This document shows positions 1 through 7,275 of a DNA stretch of 15,947 nt, piece by piece. The first letter of the stretch is position 1; the number at the start of each line of letters is the position of its first letter. The DNA is from JAAYCB01 sp012744395 (GTDB lineage Bacteria; Planctomycetota; Planctomycetia; Pirellulales; Thermoguttaceae), in contig JAQVNJ010000138.1 of the NCBI GenBank assembly GCA_028703175.1, forward strand, positions 1 through 15,947, in the 5' to 3' direction. Both the position numbers and the translations under genes were made by a program. A model generated the notes under the pieces. That model made no database searches, was not told the origin of the DNA, and saw only the letters and a list, made by a program, of their open reading frames with translations.

Positions 1-581
1 AGCAGGGTGTGGGTCTCCGTAACAGCGCCGATGGCCCCGGCGGCGACGTACTCGGCCACGCGCCGGATTCCCTCGCCGCAATAGCCCTGGTTGCCCATCT
101 GCGTGAGCACTTTCTTCTCTCGGGCGGGCTTGCCGAGCGCATAGCATTCGGCGATGTTGTGCGCCAGCGGCTTCTGACAGAAGACGTGCTTGCCATCGTT
201 GATCGCGCGGATGGCGGCTGGGGCGTGATGATGGTCGGGAGTGCCGATCAGGACGACGTCGAGGTCCTTCCGGCACTCGTCGAGCATTTTGCGATAGTCG
301 TGGAAAATCCTGGGCTTGGCCTTGTCCTTGACACTCTGGCTCATGACTTTGGCGATCGTGTTCTCGTCGACGTCGACCAGGGCGACAAGCTCCTCGCGGA
401 GCGCGCAGGCGACGCTATAGCCCCCCATGCCCCCCGCGCCGATCACGGCCACGCGGAGCTTGTCGCCGGGATTCGGTTGAGCCAGCACGGACGGCGCGTG
501 GAGGGAATTTGCCATCGCGGCAGCGCCGGCCAAGGTGGCGGAACGTTTCAGAAAACGACGCCGTGAGCAACGTGTGGACAT
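1..581 (-). CDS. Gfo/Idh/MocA family oxidoreductase, Tat signal, 3' end outside window
   Basis: NAD(P)-dependent oxidoreductase of the Gfo/Idh/MocA superfamily, which oxidises or reduces sugars and cyclitols. The ATG at 581 has GGAG nine bases upstream. About 193 residues are visible, roughly half a usual protein of this type. Residues 6-12 read SRRRFLK, a full twin-arginine consensus, followed by an Ala-rich h-region and a likely cleavage after SVLA (31-34). The Rossmann loop is GAGGMGG (48-54), then TPDHHHAP (114-121) and the CQKP motif (135-138), whose Lys corresponds to the active-site Lys of EKP in relatives. Seen: a Tat signal on a Rossmann enzyme, a pattern common in planctomycetes, so export with bound cofactor is likely. 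The substrate cannot be told. The gene stands alone behind its own promoter, downstream of a decayed gldA-like gene. The family call is secure. Confidence 0.93.
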   Translation of the reverse strand, partial: MSTRCSRRRFLKRSATLAGAAAMANSLHAPSVLAQPNPGDKLRVAVIGAGGMGGYSVACALREELVALVDVDENTIAKVMSQSVKDKAKPRIFHDYRKMLDECRKDLDVVLIGTPDHHHAPAAIRAINDGKHVFCQKPLAHNIAECYALGKPAREKKVLTQMGNQGYCGEGIRRVAEYVAAGAIGAVTETHTL

Positions 582-620
582 GATTTCCAGCTCCTTTCAA
601 TTGACTGCGGGGACGCCGAG

Positions 621-649
621 AGTCTAGCCAGCGGGACACGCGGCGTCAA
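621..649 (-). promoter_or_regulatory. sigma70-like promoter of the Tat oxidoreductase gene
   Basis: On the minus strand TTGACG (649-644) is followed after exactly 17 bases by TAGACT (626-621), about 40 bases before the ATG at 581. The -35 matches the consensus at five of six bases and the -10 at four of six. Spacing and position are right for a short leader carrying the GGAG ribosome site. The activity itself is inferred. Confidence 0.5.
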
Positions 650-855
650 CGAACGCGCTGGGGGAGACGGCATCCGGTTCGCACTCCCCGGTGTTGCCGG
701 CTCGCCATGTGGGTCAATTTCCCCGAGGGTTTTCTGCCACGCGCCGACCTTGCTGAGTGCCTGGTCTGCCGCGGATTTCCCGGCTTAAGCGAGTCAGGCT
801 CCCCAACCGCTGGGTTTATGAGATTGGGGCACACCGCCAAGCCCGGCGGCCGCGA
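650..855. other. No recognisable gene (spacer of about 200 bases)
   Basis: I see no coding pattern, RNA gene or clear repeat here. Short open frames exist on both strands, but their translations are Arg/Pro/Ser-rich and match nothing I recognise. It lies between the promoter of the Tat oxidoreductase and the gldA remnant and is probably decayed DNA from the same event. Confidence 0.4.
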
Positions 856-1239
856 TCACGACGCTCGATGGCGGCGATCAGGCCGGTTGCGCCCGAACCG
901 GTTCGCCGCCTTGAGCGCGGCGACGACGGCGTCCGCCGAAACGGGGCACGACTCGTGGTGGATCGTCTCGCCTTCCCGGCAGGCCGCTTCGGCGACTCGG
1001 CGGAGGTCGTCGCCACTTGCCTCGCCCAGCCCAACTTGTGCGAGTGTCGTCGGGAGGCCGACGGACTCGCAGAAATCATTGACTTTGGCGACGAGGAACC
1101 GCACGGGCGCTGCGGCAATCACGCGGGTGTCGACGAGCACCAGGTCCGGGTTCCGCGGCAAGGCAACCGTCCGCAGGAAGACGCCGGCGCCGGTGTAGAT
1201 CACCGGCACCGCGCTGGTCGGCGCGTCGGAGGAGGCGAT
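856..1239 (-). pseudogene. gldA: Glycerol dehydrogenase (GldA-like) remnant with internal deletion
   Basis: The minus frame, open to a TGA at 856-858, has two blocks that resemble GldA-type iron/zinc alcohol dehydrogenases. The first, IASSDAPTSAVPVIYT to VLVDTRVIAAAPVRFLVA (about 1239-1095), corresponds to the middle NAD-binding part. The second starts at VNDFCESVGLPTTLAQVGL and continues through RRVAEAACREGETIH to ALKAANRFGR (about 1092-880), matching the extreme C-terminus. In E. coli GldA these blocks are separated by roughly 110-120 residues that include the metal ligands Asp173, His256 and His274 (family knowledge, from memory). Here they are joined in frame, so the metal site is gone. 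The N-terminal third is also missing: homology stops at 1239, a few bases from a repeat. No ATG/SD starts the frame. It is inactive as an enzyme; the call rests on strong motif agreement. Confidence 0.8.
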
Positions 1240-1247
1240 GGGAGAAA

Positions 1248-1397
1248 GGGGCCACCCATAGATTGGCCGAACGCCAGAACGCCCTCAATTTGGTGGGTGG
1301 ACGAAAGCGGCGATCCGTCGCACGCACTCCAAAGAGACCAAAAGGGACCACCCACAGATCGCCTGGACGCCGGAGTCCCTCGAGCGGGTGGGTGGAC
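1248..1397. repeat. Two copies of a ~55-bp hairpin repeat, 96 bp apart
   Basis: Copy A (1248-1302) and copy B (1344-1397) both begin GGG(G/A)CCACCCA(T/C)AGAT and end with GGGTGGGTGGAC or a close variant, with related centres (GCC..ACGCC..A). Within each copy the CCACCCA(C) arm is complementary to the terminal (G)TGGGTGG arm, so each could fold as a stem of 7-8 bp. The GGGGCCACCC end motif recurs, inverted, in the tandem repeat at 1470-1513. This looks like a small dispersed palindromic (REP- or MITE-like) element present twice; no transposase is nearby. Confidence 0.6.
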
Positions 1398-1469
1398 CGG
1401 AATGAGCGACTCGAGGCTGCCTTGCTGACGGAGCGTTGGAGTTCGACACGCCGGCGCAGTTGACGGACC

Positions 1470-1513
1470 AAGGTGTGGGGGGCCCCAATTGAAGGTGTGG
1501 GTGGCCCCGATTG
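1470..1513. repeat. 22-bp tandem direct repeat, two units
   Basis: Units 1470-1491 and 1492-1513 are adjacent and match at 20 of 22 bases. They share AAGGTGTGGG, then (G/T)GGCCCC, then (A/G)ATTG. The core GGGTGGCCCC is the reverse complement of the GGGGCCACCC that opens the hairpin repeat at 1248, so the block 1248-1513 has related sequence at both ends in opposite orientation. Confidence 0.65.
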
Positions 1514-1525
1514 CCGCGCATCGTC

Positions 1526-1554
1526 TGGATCGCGTGCCGCGACGCCGCTAGAAT
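1526..1554 (+). promoter_or_regulatory. Possible promoter of the TIM-barrel glycosidase gene
   Basis: TGGATC (1526-1531), 17 bases, then TAGAAT (1549-1554), 138 bases before the ATG at 1692. The -10 matches five of six consensus bases and the -35 only three. The same TAGAAT with a TGG-type -35 at 17 bases is found upstream of the Rieske gene, which gives slight support. Confidence 0.3.
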
Positions 1555-1691
1555 GCCTGATTCCTCCATTTTTTGGCCCTCTCCGTGACACAGGATTCGG
1601 CCAACTGCCCGCATGCAACGAATGGTCGCGGTCGGCGACGGGATGCGATTTCCGCCGCTTGCCGCACCGCTTCCCAGGAGAACGATCCCGC

Positions 1692-4151
1692 ATGAACACG
1701 AACCGGCTGACCGCCTGGCGCACGATGACGCTGATCACGCTGGGGCTGAGCATTTTCAAGCCGGACCGGCCGGCGGTTGCGGCCGATGCAGCGGCGGCGC
1801 GGTTTTGCAGCGGCTGTCAGGTCGCTTGCTCGCCGGGCGAGAGCCATGCCGTGCAACTGGCTCGGCGCTGGCAATTGGCGGCTGAGTGGTACTTCGATCG
1901 CGGATTGGCTGACTGGCAGGTCAAGAACTATCAGAACGCATTGAAGATCGAAAACGCCGACCACCCGGGGCTCGGCCGGGCGCTCGTTGTGCGGCGCGAC
2001 GATCGGGAAACCGACACCGCCTTCGAGATCGCCAGTCCGCCCGTCGCCGTGGTCGAAGGCTCGCTCTGCCGGCTGACGATTGCCGCCGCGCACACGCTCG
2101 ATTTGGGCATGGCCCAGGGCCATGGCGAGTCGTTCTGGAATCAGGTCCGCTGGGTCGACGGCGAGGGAGCCCGGGTCGGTGCGACGCCGTTTCGGTTCAC
2201 CGGGGCCGGCGACGCCTGGTCTGAAGTGACCGTCGAAACCCGGGCGCCGCGGGGTGCGGCGGCGGCCGTGATTCAAATCGGATTCGACACCCCGAACCTC
2301 TACGGCGAGCGGCAGTTCCGGCTGCGCGAGGTGGCCTGGGCCGCTCAACCCGATCCGCCGCAATTCGTGGCGGAAGGGGAGCTGATTGCGCGCCCGCAAT
2401 GCCTGGCCGAGCCATGCCGTGCCGGGCGGATTTCCTGGCAGGCCGACACGCCCGAGGGGACCAGCGTCCGGTTCCAGGTTCGCTCGGCGGCCGACGCCGA
2501 CGGCGGACCCGGCGATTGGACGCCGTTTGCCGGCCCCGACGGGTCGCCCGACTCGTATTTCATGACCAGCGGCGCGGCCCTGCCGGCCCTCCACGCCGGA
2601 CATCAATGGCTGCAATATCGCCTCGTGCTGGCGACCACGCGGCCCGCTGTCACGCCCGAGGTCCGCGAGGTGCGGCTGGGTGACGAACGGTGTTGGGTCG
2701 AGGACTGCGGGTGGCTGGGGCCGGACCGCGAGCCCCCGCGGCTGGCCGACTACGCCCCGCGGAGAACGGACGATCCGCGGCAGCCGCTCGTGTTCTCCTT
2801 GTCCGATGGGGCGGACGGCACCGGCGTGGATCGCCATTCGGTCGAAGTCCTGCTGGACGGCAAGCCGATCGCCGTCGAGTGGCAGCGAGCCGAGAATGCC
2901 TTCCGATACGAGCTGCGCGAGCCGCTCCAAGGATCTGAAGACGGGCCCAACGTGCATCGCGTGCTCGTGAAGGCCGGGGATTTTGCCGGCAACGCCTGCG
3001 AGCAGCCGTGGTGGATTCTCGTCCAGCCGCCGCCGGCCTCTGGCATCACGACGGTTCGCGACGACGGCGTGGTCCTGGTCGACGGCCGGCCGCTGTTTCC
3101 CATCGGGCTCTATTCCGTGTGGAAGCGGGAACACAACGGCCACGATTTCGACCGCTGCTTCACGGAGCTTCGCGAGGCCGGGTTCAATACGATCCATACC
3201 TACCAGACGCGGCGCGACGCGGAGCTTGAGGAATTCTATGCGGCGGCGGACCGCCATCGGCTGCGGGTGATCATTGCTCCGCGCGGCGGCGCGAACAGAC
3301 GCGACGCGGAGGCCGCGGTCCGCACCGTGGCGGAAGAGTGCCGCCAGCCGGCCCTTCTCGCCTGGTATCTGGCCGACGATACGGCCAGCCATATCAGCGC
3401 GGCGGAGCTCGGGCGCGTGCACCGCGCGCTCGACGACGTCGATCCGTTCCATATCACGGTCCAGGCGGACGCCGTCTTTGCCGGGCCGGGAAGATCGCGG
3501 TATGCCGACTACGTTGACGCCACCGACGCCTTCCTGCCAGAACTCTACCCGATCCGCTCCGACAAGGATTGCGAGGTGGCCGACGTGACCCGCGATATGA
3601 AGCTCATCGAGGAGGACCTGTGCCGGGCGGGCCGCCGGGCGCCGGTCTGGGCGATTATCCAGGACTTCGAAGGCTGGGGCTGGAAACGCTATCCCACGCT
3701 GGCGGAGACCCGCGTGATGACCTACCTGGCCGTGATCCACGGCGCCAAGGGCGTCACCTATTACACCTACGGCGGCACGGGTGGGAACCACGGCGTGACG
3801 CACGATCCCGAGGTGTGGGCCGGCCTGAAGCGGATCGCGGGCGAGCTGGCCACGCTGCACGACGTGCTGGTCCAGCGCGATCCGCCGCAAGATCAGCGGA
3901 TCGAAATCCTCAGCGGCCCCCAAGAGGACGGCCTCGGGTATCCGGCCGTCAGCTGGCTGTTGAAACAGCACCAAGGCCGCCGCTATCTGCTGGTTGCCAA
4001 TTCCTCCCGCAGCGCGGTGCGGGCGAGGATCACCGCGGGACGCGAGGCCGGGCCGGTCGAGGTGTTGTTCGAAGACCGCCGGCTGGCGGCCGAGTCGAAC
4101 GTGTGGGAAGATGACTTCGCGCCGTACGCGGTTCACGTCTATTGCTGGTGA
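1692..4151 (+). CDS. Exported multidomain protein with C-terminal TIM-barrel glycoside hydrolase domain
   Basis: Start ATG 1692 is chosen for AGGAG at 1676-1680 and the signal peptide that follows (hydrophobic 11-20, Ala-rich cleavage region about 28-33); the open frame extends further upstream without such signals. Length 819 residues. Order: about 60-200 a beta-sandwich/carbohydrate-binding-like region (LADWQVKNYQNALKIEN); about 225-345 a fibronectin/Ig-like module (ISWQADTPEGTSVRFQVRSA); about 360-450 a second Ig-like module; from about 461 the motif VLVDGRPLFPIGLYSV, which opens the TIM barrel in clan GH-A/GH2-like proteins; the barrel runs to about 740 and a small beta-domain ends the protein. 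WYLADD (558-563) sits where relatives have the acid/base, with Asp where Glu is usual. AIIQDFEG (654-661) and YYTYGG are later barrel strands. Likely an exported glycosidase of unassigned family; substrate and catalytic residues are uncertain. Confidence 0.75.
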   Translation: MNTNRLTAWRTMTLITLGLSIFKPDRPAVAADAAAARFCSGCQVACSPGESHAVQLARRWQLAAEWYFDRGLADWQVKNYQNALKIENADHPGLGRALVVRRDDRETDTAFEIASPPVAVVEGSLCRLTIAAAHTLDLGMAQGHGESFWNQVRWVDGEGARVGATPFRFTGAGDAWSEVTVETRAPRGAAAAVIQIGFDTPNLYGERQFRLREVAWAAQPDPPQFVAEGELIARPQCLAEPCRAGRISWQADTPEGTSVRFQVRSAADADGGPGDWTPFAGPDGSPDSYFMTSGAALPALHAGHQWLQYRLVLATTRPAVTPEVREVRLGDERCWVEDCGWLGPDREPPRLADYAPRRTDDPRQPLVFSLSDGADGTGVDRHSVEVLLDGKPIAVEWQRAENAFRYELREPLQGSEDGPNVHRVLVKAGDFAGNACEQPWWILVQPPPASGITTVRDDGVVLVDGRPLFPIGLYSVWKREHNGHDFDRCFTELREAGFNTIHTYQTRRDAELEEFYAAADRHRLRVIIAPRGGANRRDAEAAVRTVAEECRQPALLAWYLADDTASHISAAELGRVHRALDDVDPFHITVQADAVFAGPGRSRYADYVDATDAFLPELYPIRSDKDCEVADVTRDMKLIEEDLCRAGRRAPVWAIIQDFEGWGWKRYPTLAETRVMTYLAVIHGAKGVTYYTYGGTGGNHGVTHDPEVWAGLKRIAGELATLHDVLVQRDPPQDQRIEILSGPQEDGLGYPAVSWLLKQHQGRRYLLVANSSRSAVRARITAGREAGPVEVLFEDRRLAAESNVWEDDFAPYAVHVYCW

Positions 4152-4152
4152 A

Positions 4153-4262
4153 GGCCGGTCGAACGGCCGCTGCTGCGGGAGATGCAGGCGGGGTTCAATT
4201 CCCAGCATGCGGTGCTTTCAATCAATGGCCGAGCGTTGCCTCGGCTTGGCCATTGGGAATTG
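4153..4262. terminator. Inverted repeats between convergent genes, possible bidirectional terminator
   Basis: Between the two convergent stop codons lie GGCCG (4153-4157)/CGGCC (4164-4168) and a larger imperfect hairpin. In the latter CAATTCC (4196-4202) pairs with GGAATTG (4256-4262), CAATGGCC (4223-4230) with GGCCATTG (4248-4255), or alternatively CCGAG (4229-4233) with CTCGG (4240-4244). No T-run follows on either strand, so a classical intrinsic terminator is not certain. Confidence 0.4.
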
Positions 4263-4304
4263 GGCCTTGAAGCGGGCCGAAAGGTAGGCGTTCCAGGCCC
4301 GCGG

Positions 4305-5195
4305 TTACGCCTCCCGCGCGTAAACCCGCACGTAGTCGACCTCGAAATCTCGCGGGTAGGTCATGTTCGGGTCGATCTGGCCGATCCAACCGGAGTATTG
4401 GAAGAGGGCGACGAGGACGAACATCTTCTCCTGCGGAGTGGGGCCTTTGTAGGTGTTGACCACCTTCCCGTCCACGTACCAGTCGACGCGCCCCTCCTGC
4501 CACTCCATCGCCCAAATGTGAAATTCCTCCGAGGCGTCGAAGTCCATGTTGTAGACGTAGTTGCCCGCCTTGCGGACTTCGTTGTCGATGAAGTGAATCG
4601 CGCAGGTGTTGCGGCGGCTCTCGACCATGTTGCCGGGGAGCTCGAAGATGTCGATTTCCACCACGCCCTCGCCGAGTCCGCGGCGGCGGCCCTCCGGCGT
4701 GTACTCCTGTTTCGTCGGATCGTGCTGGTGGAGCCAGAAGGCGTTGAGCAGGCCGCTCCCCTTGGCGCACCGGGCGCGGATTTCAAACCAGCCGTACTTC
4801 TGCGCGAACTTGTCGAGAATCTGGTACTCGCTGGTCGTCGCCCCGAAACGGTGATCCGACGTTTGAACGCAACTGACGCAGGGCGTGCTCTTGTCCGGGC
4901 GGAACGGCAGTCGCTCGTCGATGCGGAGTTTGAGGACGCCGTCTTCGATCACGTAGTGCGCGTTGTGGTCGACCCAGCGGCTCTCCTTGCCGATGCGTTT
5001 GAAATACTCCTTGCGGCCCGACCGGTAGGCGGGGAACCAGTACATGTCGTTCAAGTGCGGCCGGTCGAACTCATCGTGAAAGGTGAGCTTCCAGCCCGGT
5101 TTTTCGAGCGGCGGCGCCGGCGTGTCCGCAGCCGGCGCAAGGCCCACTCCGGCCGTCCAACACGTGCAACAGAGCCAAAACGGTGCGATTCTCAC
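4305..5195 (-). CDS. Secreted GH16 family glycoside hydrolase
   Basis: Endo-acting beta-glycan hydrolase of family GH16 (laminarinase/agarase/carrageenase/porphyranase group). The catalytic motif EIDIFE lies at 180-185, giving nucleophile E180, assisting D182 and acid/base E185 in the six-residue (beta-bulge) form. WKLTFHDEFD (35-44), KYGWFEIRARCAKGSGLLNAFWL (133-155), FHIWAMEW (225-232) and the closing FEVDYVRVY (284-292) are typical of the family. Start: GTG at 5195, chosen because a signal peptide follows at once (hydrophobic segment, cleavage near LAPAAD at 19-24). The ribosome site before it is weak and the frame stays open upstream to 5528, so the start is less sure than the family. 296 residues is a normal catalytic domain alone, with no extra binding module. 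With sulfatases in the same window, a sulfated or algal glycan substrate is a fair guess only. Confidence 0.93.
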   Translation of the reverse strand: MRIAPFWLCCTCWTAGVGLAPAADTPAPPLEKPGWKLTFHDEFDRPHLNDMYWFPAYRSGRKEYFKRIGKESRWVDHNAHYVIEDGVLKLRIDERLPFRPDKSTPCVSCVQTSDHRFGATTSEYQILDKFAQKYGWFEIRARCAKGSGLLNAFWLHQHDPTKQEYTPEGRRRGLGEGVVEIDIFELPGNMVESRRNTCAIHFIDNEVRKAGNYVYNMDFDASEEFHIWAMEWQEGRVDWYVDGKVVNTYKGPTPQEKMFVLVALFQYSGWIGQIDPNMTYPRDFEVDYVRVYAREA

Positions 5196-5274
5196 TGCTA
5201 CACTCGGGGAAAGATGCGAGGGGAACGGTTCCCGGGCACTGCCTCCGCAAACGGTTGCACGGGCTGACGCCAAC

Positions 5275-5303
5275 AGTCTGAAGGCCGCGCGCGGCAATGT
5301 CAA
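5275..5303 (-). promoter_or_regulatory. sigma70-like promoter of the GH16 gene
   Basis: On the minus strand a perfect TTGACA (5303-5298) is followed by 17 bases and CAGACT (5280-5275), about 80 bases before the GTG start at 5195. The -10 resembles TAGACT of the Tat oxidoreductase promoter at 621-649. The spacer is itself a GCCGCGCGCGGC palindrome. The leader contains GGAGG before a short GTG frame of 13 codons that does not overlap the start. Confidence 0.45.
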
Positions 5304-5441
5304 GAACGGGGCGCGCCCCGTGAGTCTGATCGGGTGTGGCACAACGGGGACAGTCTCCAGGAACGCATCGAAACGAGGCGGCGCCCGGCCTCCGGTCGTC
5401 AATCCGCTGGACTGGACTTCAGACCGAGACATCCACTTGCC

Positions 5442-5645
5442 GACTGCGTATTCAAGAATATCGACCGGGTGGAAATCAAGGGCAGGTTTCGCGGCGAGAT
5501 TTGTGTGGTCGGGCACGACGAGCGGCACACCGTGGAGAATCTCTGTTTCCAGAATGTAGTCCGCTTCGGCAAGACAGTGACCGCGGAGTCCCCCGACGTG
5601 ACGATCACCGAATATACCCGCAACATCCGGTTTGAAACGAAATAG
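5442..5645 (+). pseudogene. C-terminal fragment of a parallel beta-helix (GH28/pectate-lyase-like) protein
   Basis: The frame ending at TAG 5643-5645 reads DCVFKNIDRVEIKGRFRG, then RHTVENLCFQNVVRFGK, ending VTITEYTRNIRFETK. The alternation of hydrophobic residues with Asn ladders (VENLCFQNV, TRNIRFE) at about 22-residue spacing is typical of the last coils of right-handed beta-helix proteins of the GH28/pectate-lyase fold. No start codon with a ribosome site and no earlier coils are present. Upstream in the same frame the sequence turns into Arg/Pro-rich non-coding-like translation near a GGGGACAGTC repeat-like motif. It is thus a 3' scrap of a lost gene, overlapping nothing on the plus strand and facing the amylase gene. 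The fold call is moderately sure. Confidence 0.5.
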
Positions 5646-5683
5646 CTGCCAGGCCGTCAGGCTGCGATCCGCGTGGGCGGCCC

Positions 5684-7093
5684 CTATCGGCTCTTGCCCA
5701 CGAAGAATCCGTATCCTTCCAAGACGAAGGCCCTCTTTCCGCCGCTCGCGGTCTCCATTCTCGCGCCCTGGCCGAGCAATTGGCGAAGCCCCGCCGTCTG
5801 CTCCGCCGGCATGGAAATCTCGACGCGGACCTGCCGTCCCGCCAGGTTCACAAGCGTCAGGACCCGTTCGTTTTCAAACGATCGCTGGTAGGACAAGACG
5901 GCTTGGGGCGCGTCGTTGTCCACCCATGCGAGCTCGCCGCCGGTCAGCGCCCGCTCCGCATGGCGGATCTCGCAAAGCTGTTGGCAGAACGCGAAACGGG
6001 CCTTGCCCGCAGGCGTGTCGCCGTTGGCCCAATCGATCGGCAGGCGGCCGAAGATGCTGTGCCGGGCGGTGTCGGCGACTTCCTGGCCATTATAGAGGAA
6101 CGGCACGCCGTCGAGCGTGAAGAGCACGACAAGCGTGGCATGGACGCGCGGAGTCCCCCACGCCTTTTCCACCCGGTTGTGCCACGCGTCGTTGGCGATG
6201 TCATGGTTGTCGATGAAGCGAATGAACCGCGCTCCGCCGCGCGGGCGTTCGTCCCGCATCTTCTCCCATTGCTTCCTGATGCTTGCCGGGTCATCCCACT
6301 TGAACCCCCAGCCGTAGTCGAGATCGAAGGCCTTGAGCTGGTCCTCGCGGCGGGTCCCTTCGGCCAGCAGGCAGACCTCGGGCTGAATCTTGTCCAAACG
6401 GTCGCGCGCCGTTTCCCAGAAGTCCAGCGGGATCCCGTCAGAGACATCGCAGCGGAACCCGTCCGCGCCGAACTCTTGGACCCAATACTCCATGTTCTTC
6501 CACAGGTATTCGCGGAGCTCGGGATTGGAGAAATCCAGCGCCGGGAATCCCCACCCGGCGGCCACGATCTTGCCCTCCTGGTCCCGCTTGACGAAGTTCG
6601 GGTGCTCCTGGAGAAAGACCGCCCGCGGGCCGCAGTGCAAATAGACCATGTCCAGCAGGACGCGCATCCGAAGCTTGTGCGTCTCGGCGATGAACGCCTT
6701 CAGATCGGCGTCCGTGCCGTATTCCGGATCGACGTGATAGTAGTCTTTCATCCGGTACGGGTTGCGCGGGTTGTTCAGTTTCGAGGCTCGTTGGCGCGGG
6801 CTCCAACCCCGGGTGTCTGGATCGTCGTCCGAGACAAACACGGGGCAAAGGTAAACGATGTCGATTCCCAGCTCGGCCAGCTTCGGCAACCGCGCGGTGG
6901 CGGCCTTCAGCGTGCCTTCGGGCGTGAAGGCCCGCGGCTGAATCTGGTACATCACGCCCCGCGTGACCCATTCGGGCGACGGCCGCGCCTGCCGCTCGCT
7001 GATCGGGGTCGGCGATGCGGCCACGGCGCATGCCGCCAGCACGATCGGTCCCGCGATTGCCATGAGCATCTGTTTCATCGGCCCCTTCCTCAT
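5684..7093 (-). CDS. GH13 alpha-amylase family lipoprotein
   Basis: Glycosidase of family GH13 acting on alpha-glucans. All four family regions are present: I LLDMVYLHCG (146-155), II GFRCDVSDG (212-220) with nucleophile D216, III LLAEGT (242-247) with acid/base E245, and IV FIDNHDI (293-299) with transition-state D298. GVMYQIQPRAF (46-56) opens the barrel and VLTLVNLAGRQVRVEISMP belongs to the C-terminal beta-domain. The N-terminus MRKGPMKQML... ends in LAAC (Cys22), a lipobox, so a membrane-anchored lipoprotein is expected. ATG 7093 has GAGGTGA just upstream; an alternative ATG at 7078 would also give a signal peptide. 469 residues is compact for GH13. The gene starts 3 bases after the stop of the small frameshifted ORF and lies last in the minus-strand run from the Rieske gene. 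Substrate specificity is unknown. Confidence 0.93.
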   Translation of the reverse strand: MRKGPMKQMLMAIAGPIVLAACAVAASPTPISERQARPSPEWVTRGVMYQIQPRAFTPEGTLKAATARLPKLAELGIDIVYLCPVFVSDDDPDTRGWSPRQRASKLNNPRNPYRMKDYYHVDPEYGTDADLKAFIAETHKLRMRVLLDMVYLHCGPRAVFLQEHPNFVKRDQEGKIVAAGWGFPALDFSNPELREYLWKNMEYWVQEFGADGFRCDVSDGIPLDFWETARDRLDKIQPEVCLLAEGTRREDQLKAFDLDYGWGFKWDDPASIRKQWEKMRDERPRGGARFIRFIDNHDIANDAWHNRVEKAWGTPRVHATLVVLFTLDGVPFLYNGQEVADTARHSIFGRLPIDWANGDTPAGKARFAFCQQLCEIRHAERALTGGELAWVDNDAPQAVLSYQRSFENERVLTLVNLAGRQVRVEISMPAEQTAGLRQLLGQGARMETASGGKRAFVLEGYGFFVGKSR

Positions 7094-7096
7094 TTT

Positions 7097-7275
7097 TCAC
7101 CTCGCCTGCTGCTTCAACTGGATCAAGTCTTTCCCCGCCAGGGAAACCCGCACCCGCGGTACTTCGCGATTGGCCCGGTTCGGCACGGTTTTTCCCGCAA
7201 TCGGCGTCACCCCGTGGGAGCCGCGCTTGGGCGGGGGGCGTCTGCCGGCGCACGCGTCCGCTTGGATTTCGCCAT
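7097..7275 (-). pseudogene. Small basic protein ORF with an apparent frameshift at a C6 run
   Basis: An ATG at 7275 with GGGAGG eight bases upstream starts MAKSKRTRAPADAP, but as given the frame stops after 22 codons. One extra base in the run of six C (plus-strand G run near 7233-7238) would join it to a frame with 73% GC3 that ends at TGA 7097-7099, only 3 bases before the amylase ATG. The joined product would be 59 residues: a Lys/Arg-rich start, then VPNRANREVPRVRVSL and a last helix-like KDLIQLKQQAR. I do not recognise a family. A good ribosome site, high-GC3 codons and tight coupling to the amylase favour a real gene, either broken or with a sequence error. The alternative is that only the C-terminal half is a remnant of another gene. 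Confidence 0.4.

Noticed and set aside
1245..1513. CRISPR array
   Set aside because: Only two copies of the longer repeat, imperfect and 96 bp apart, and a two-unit tandem with no spacers; no cas genes.
1548..4208. 886-codon open frame on the minus strand
   Set aside because: It is the antisense of the TIM-barrel glycosidase gene; the translation has no domain motifs and is Arg/Pro/Gly-rich, as expected from high GC3 on the real strand.
5196..5528. Upstream extension of the GH16 frame
   Set aside because: It passes through the TTGACA promoter and the beta-helix scrap, and would bury the signal peptide.
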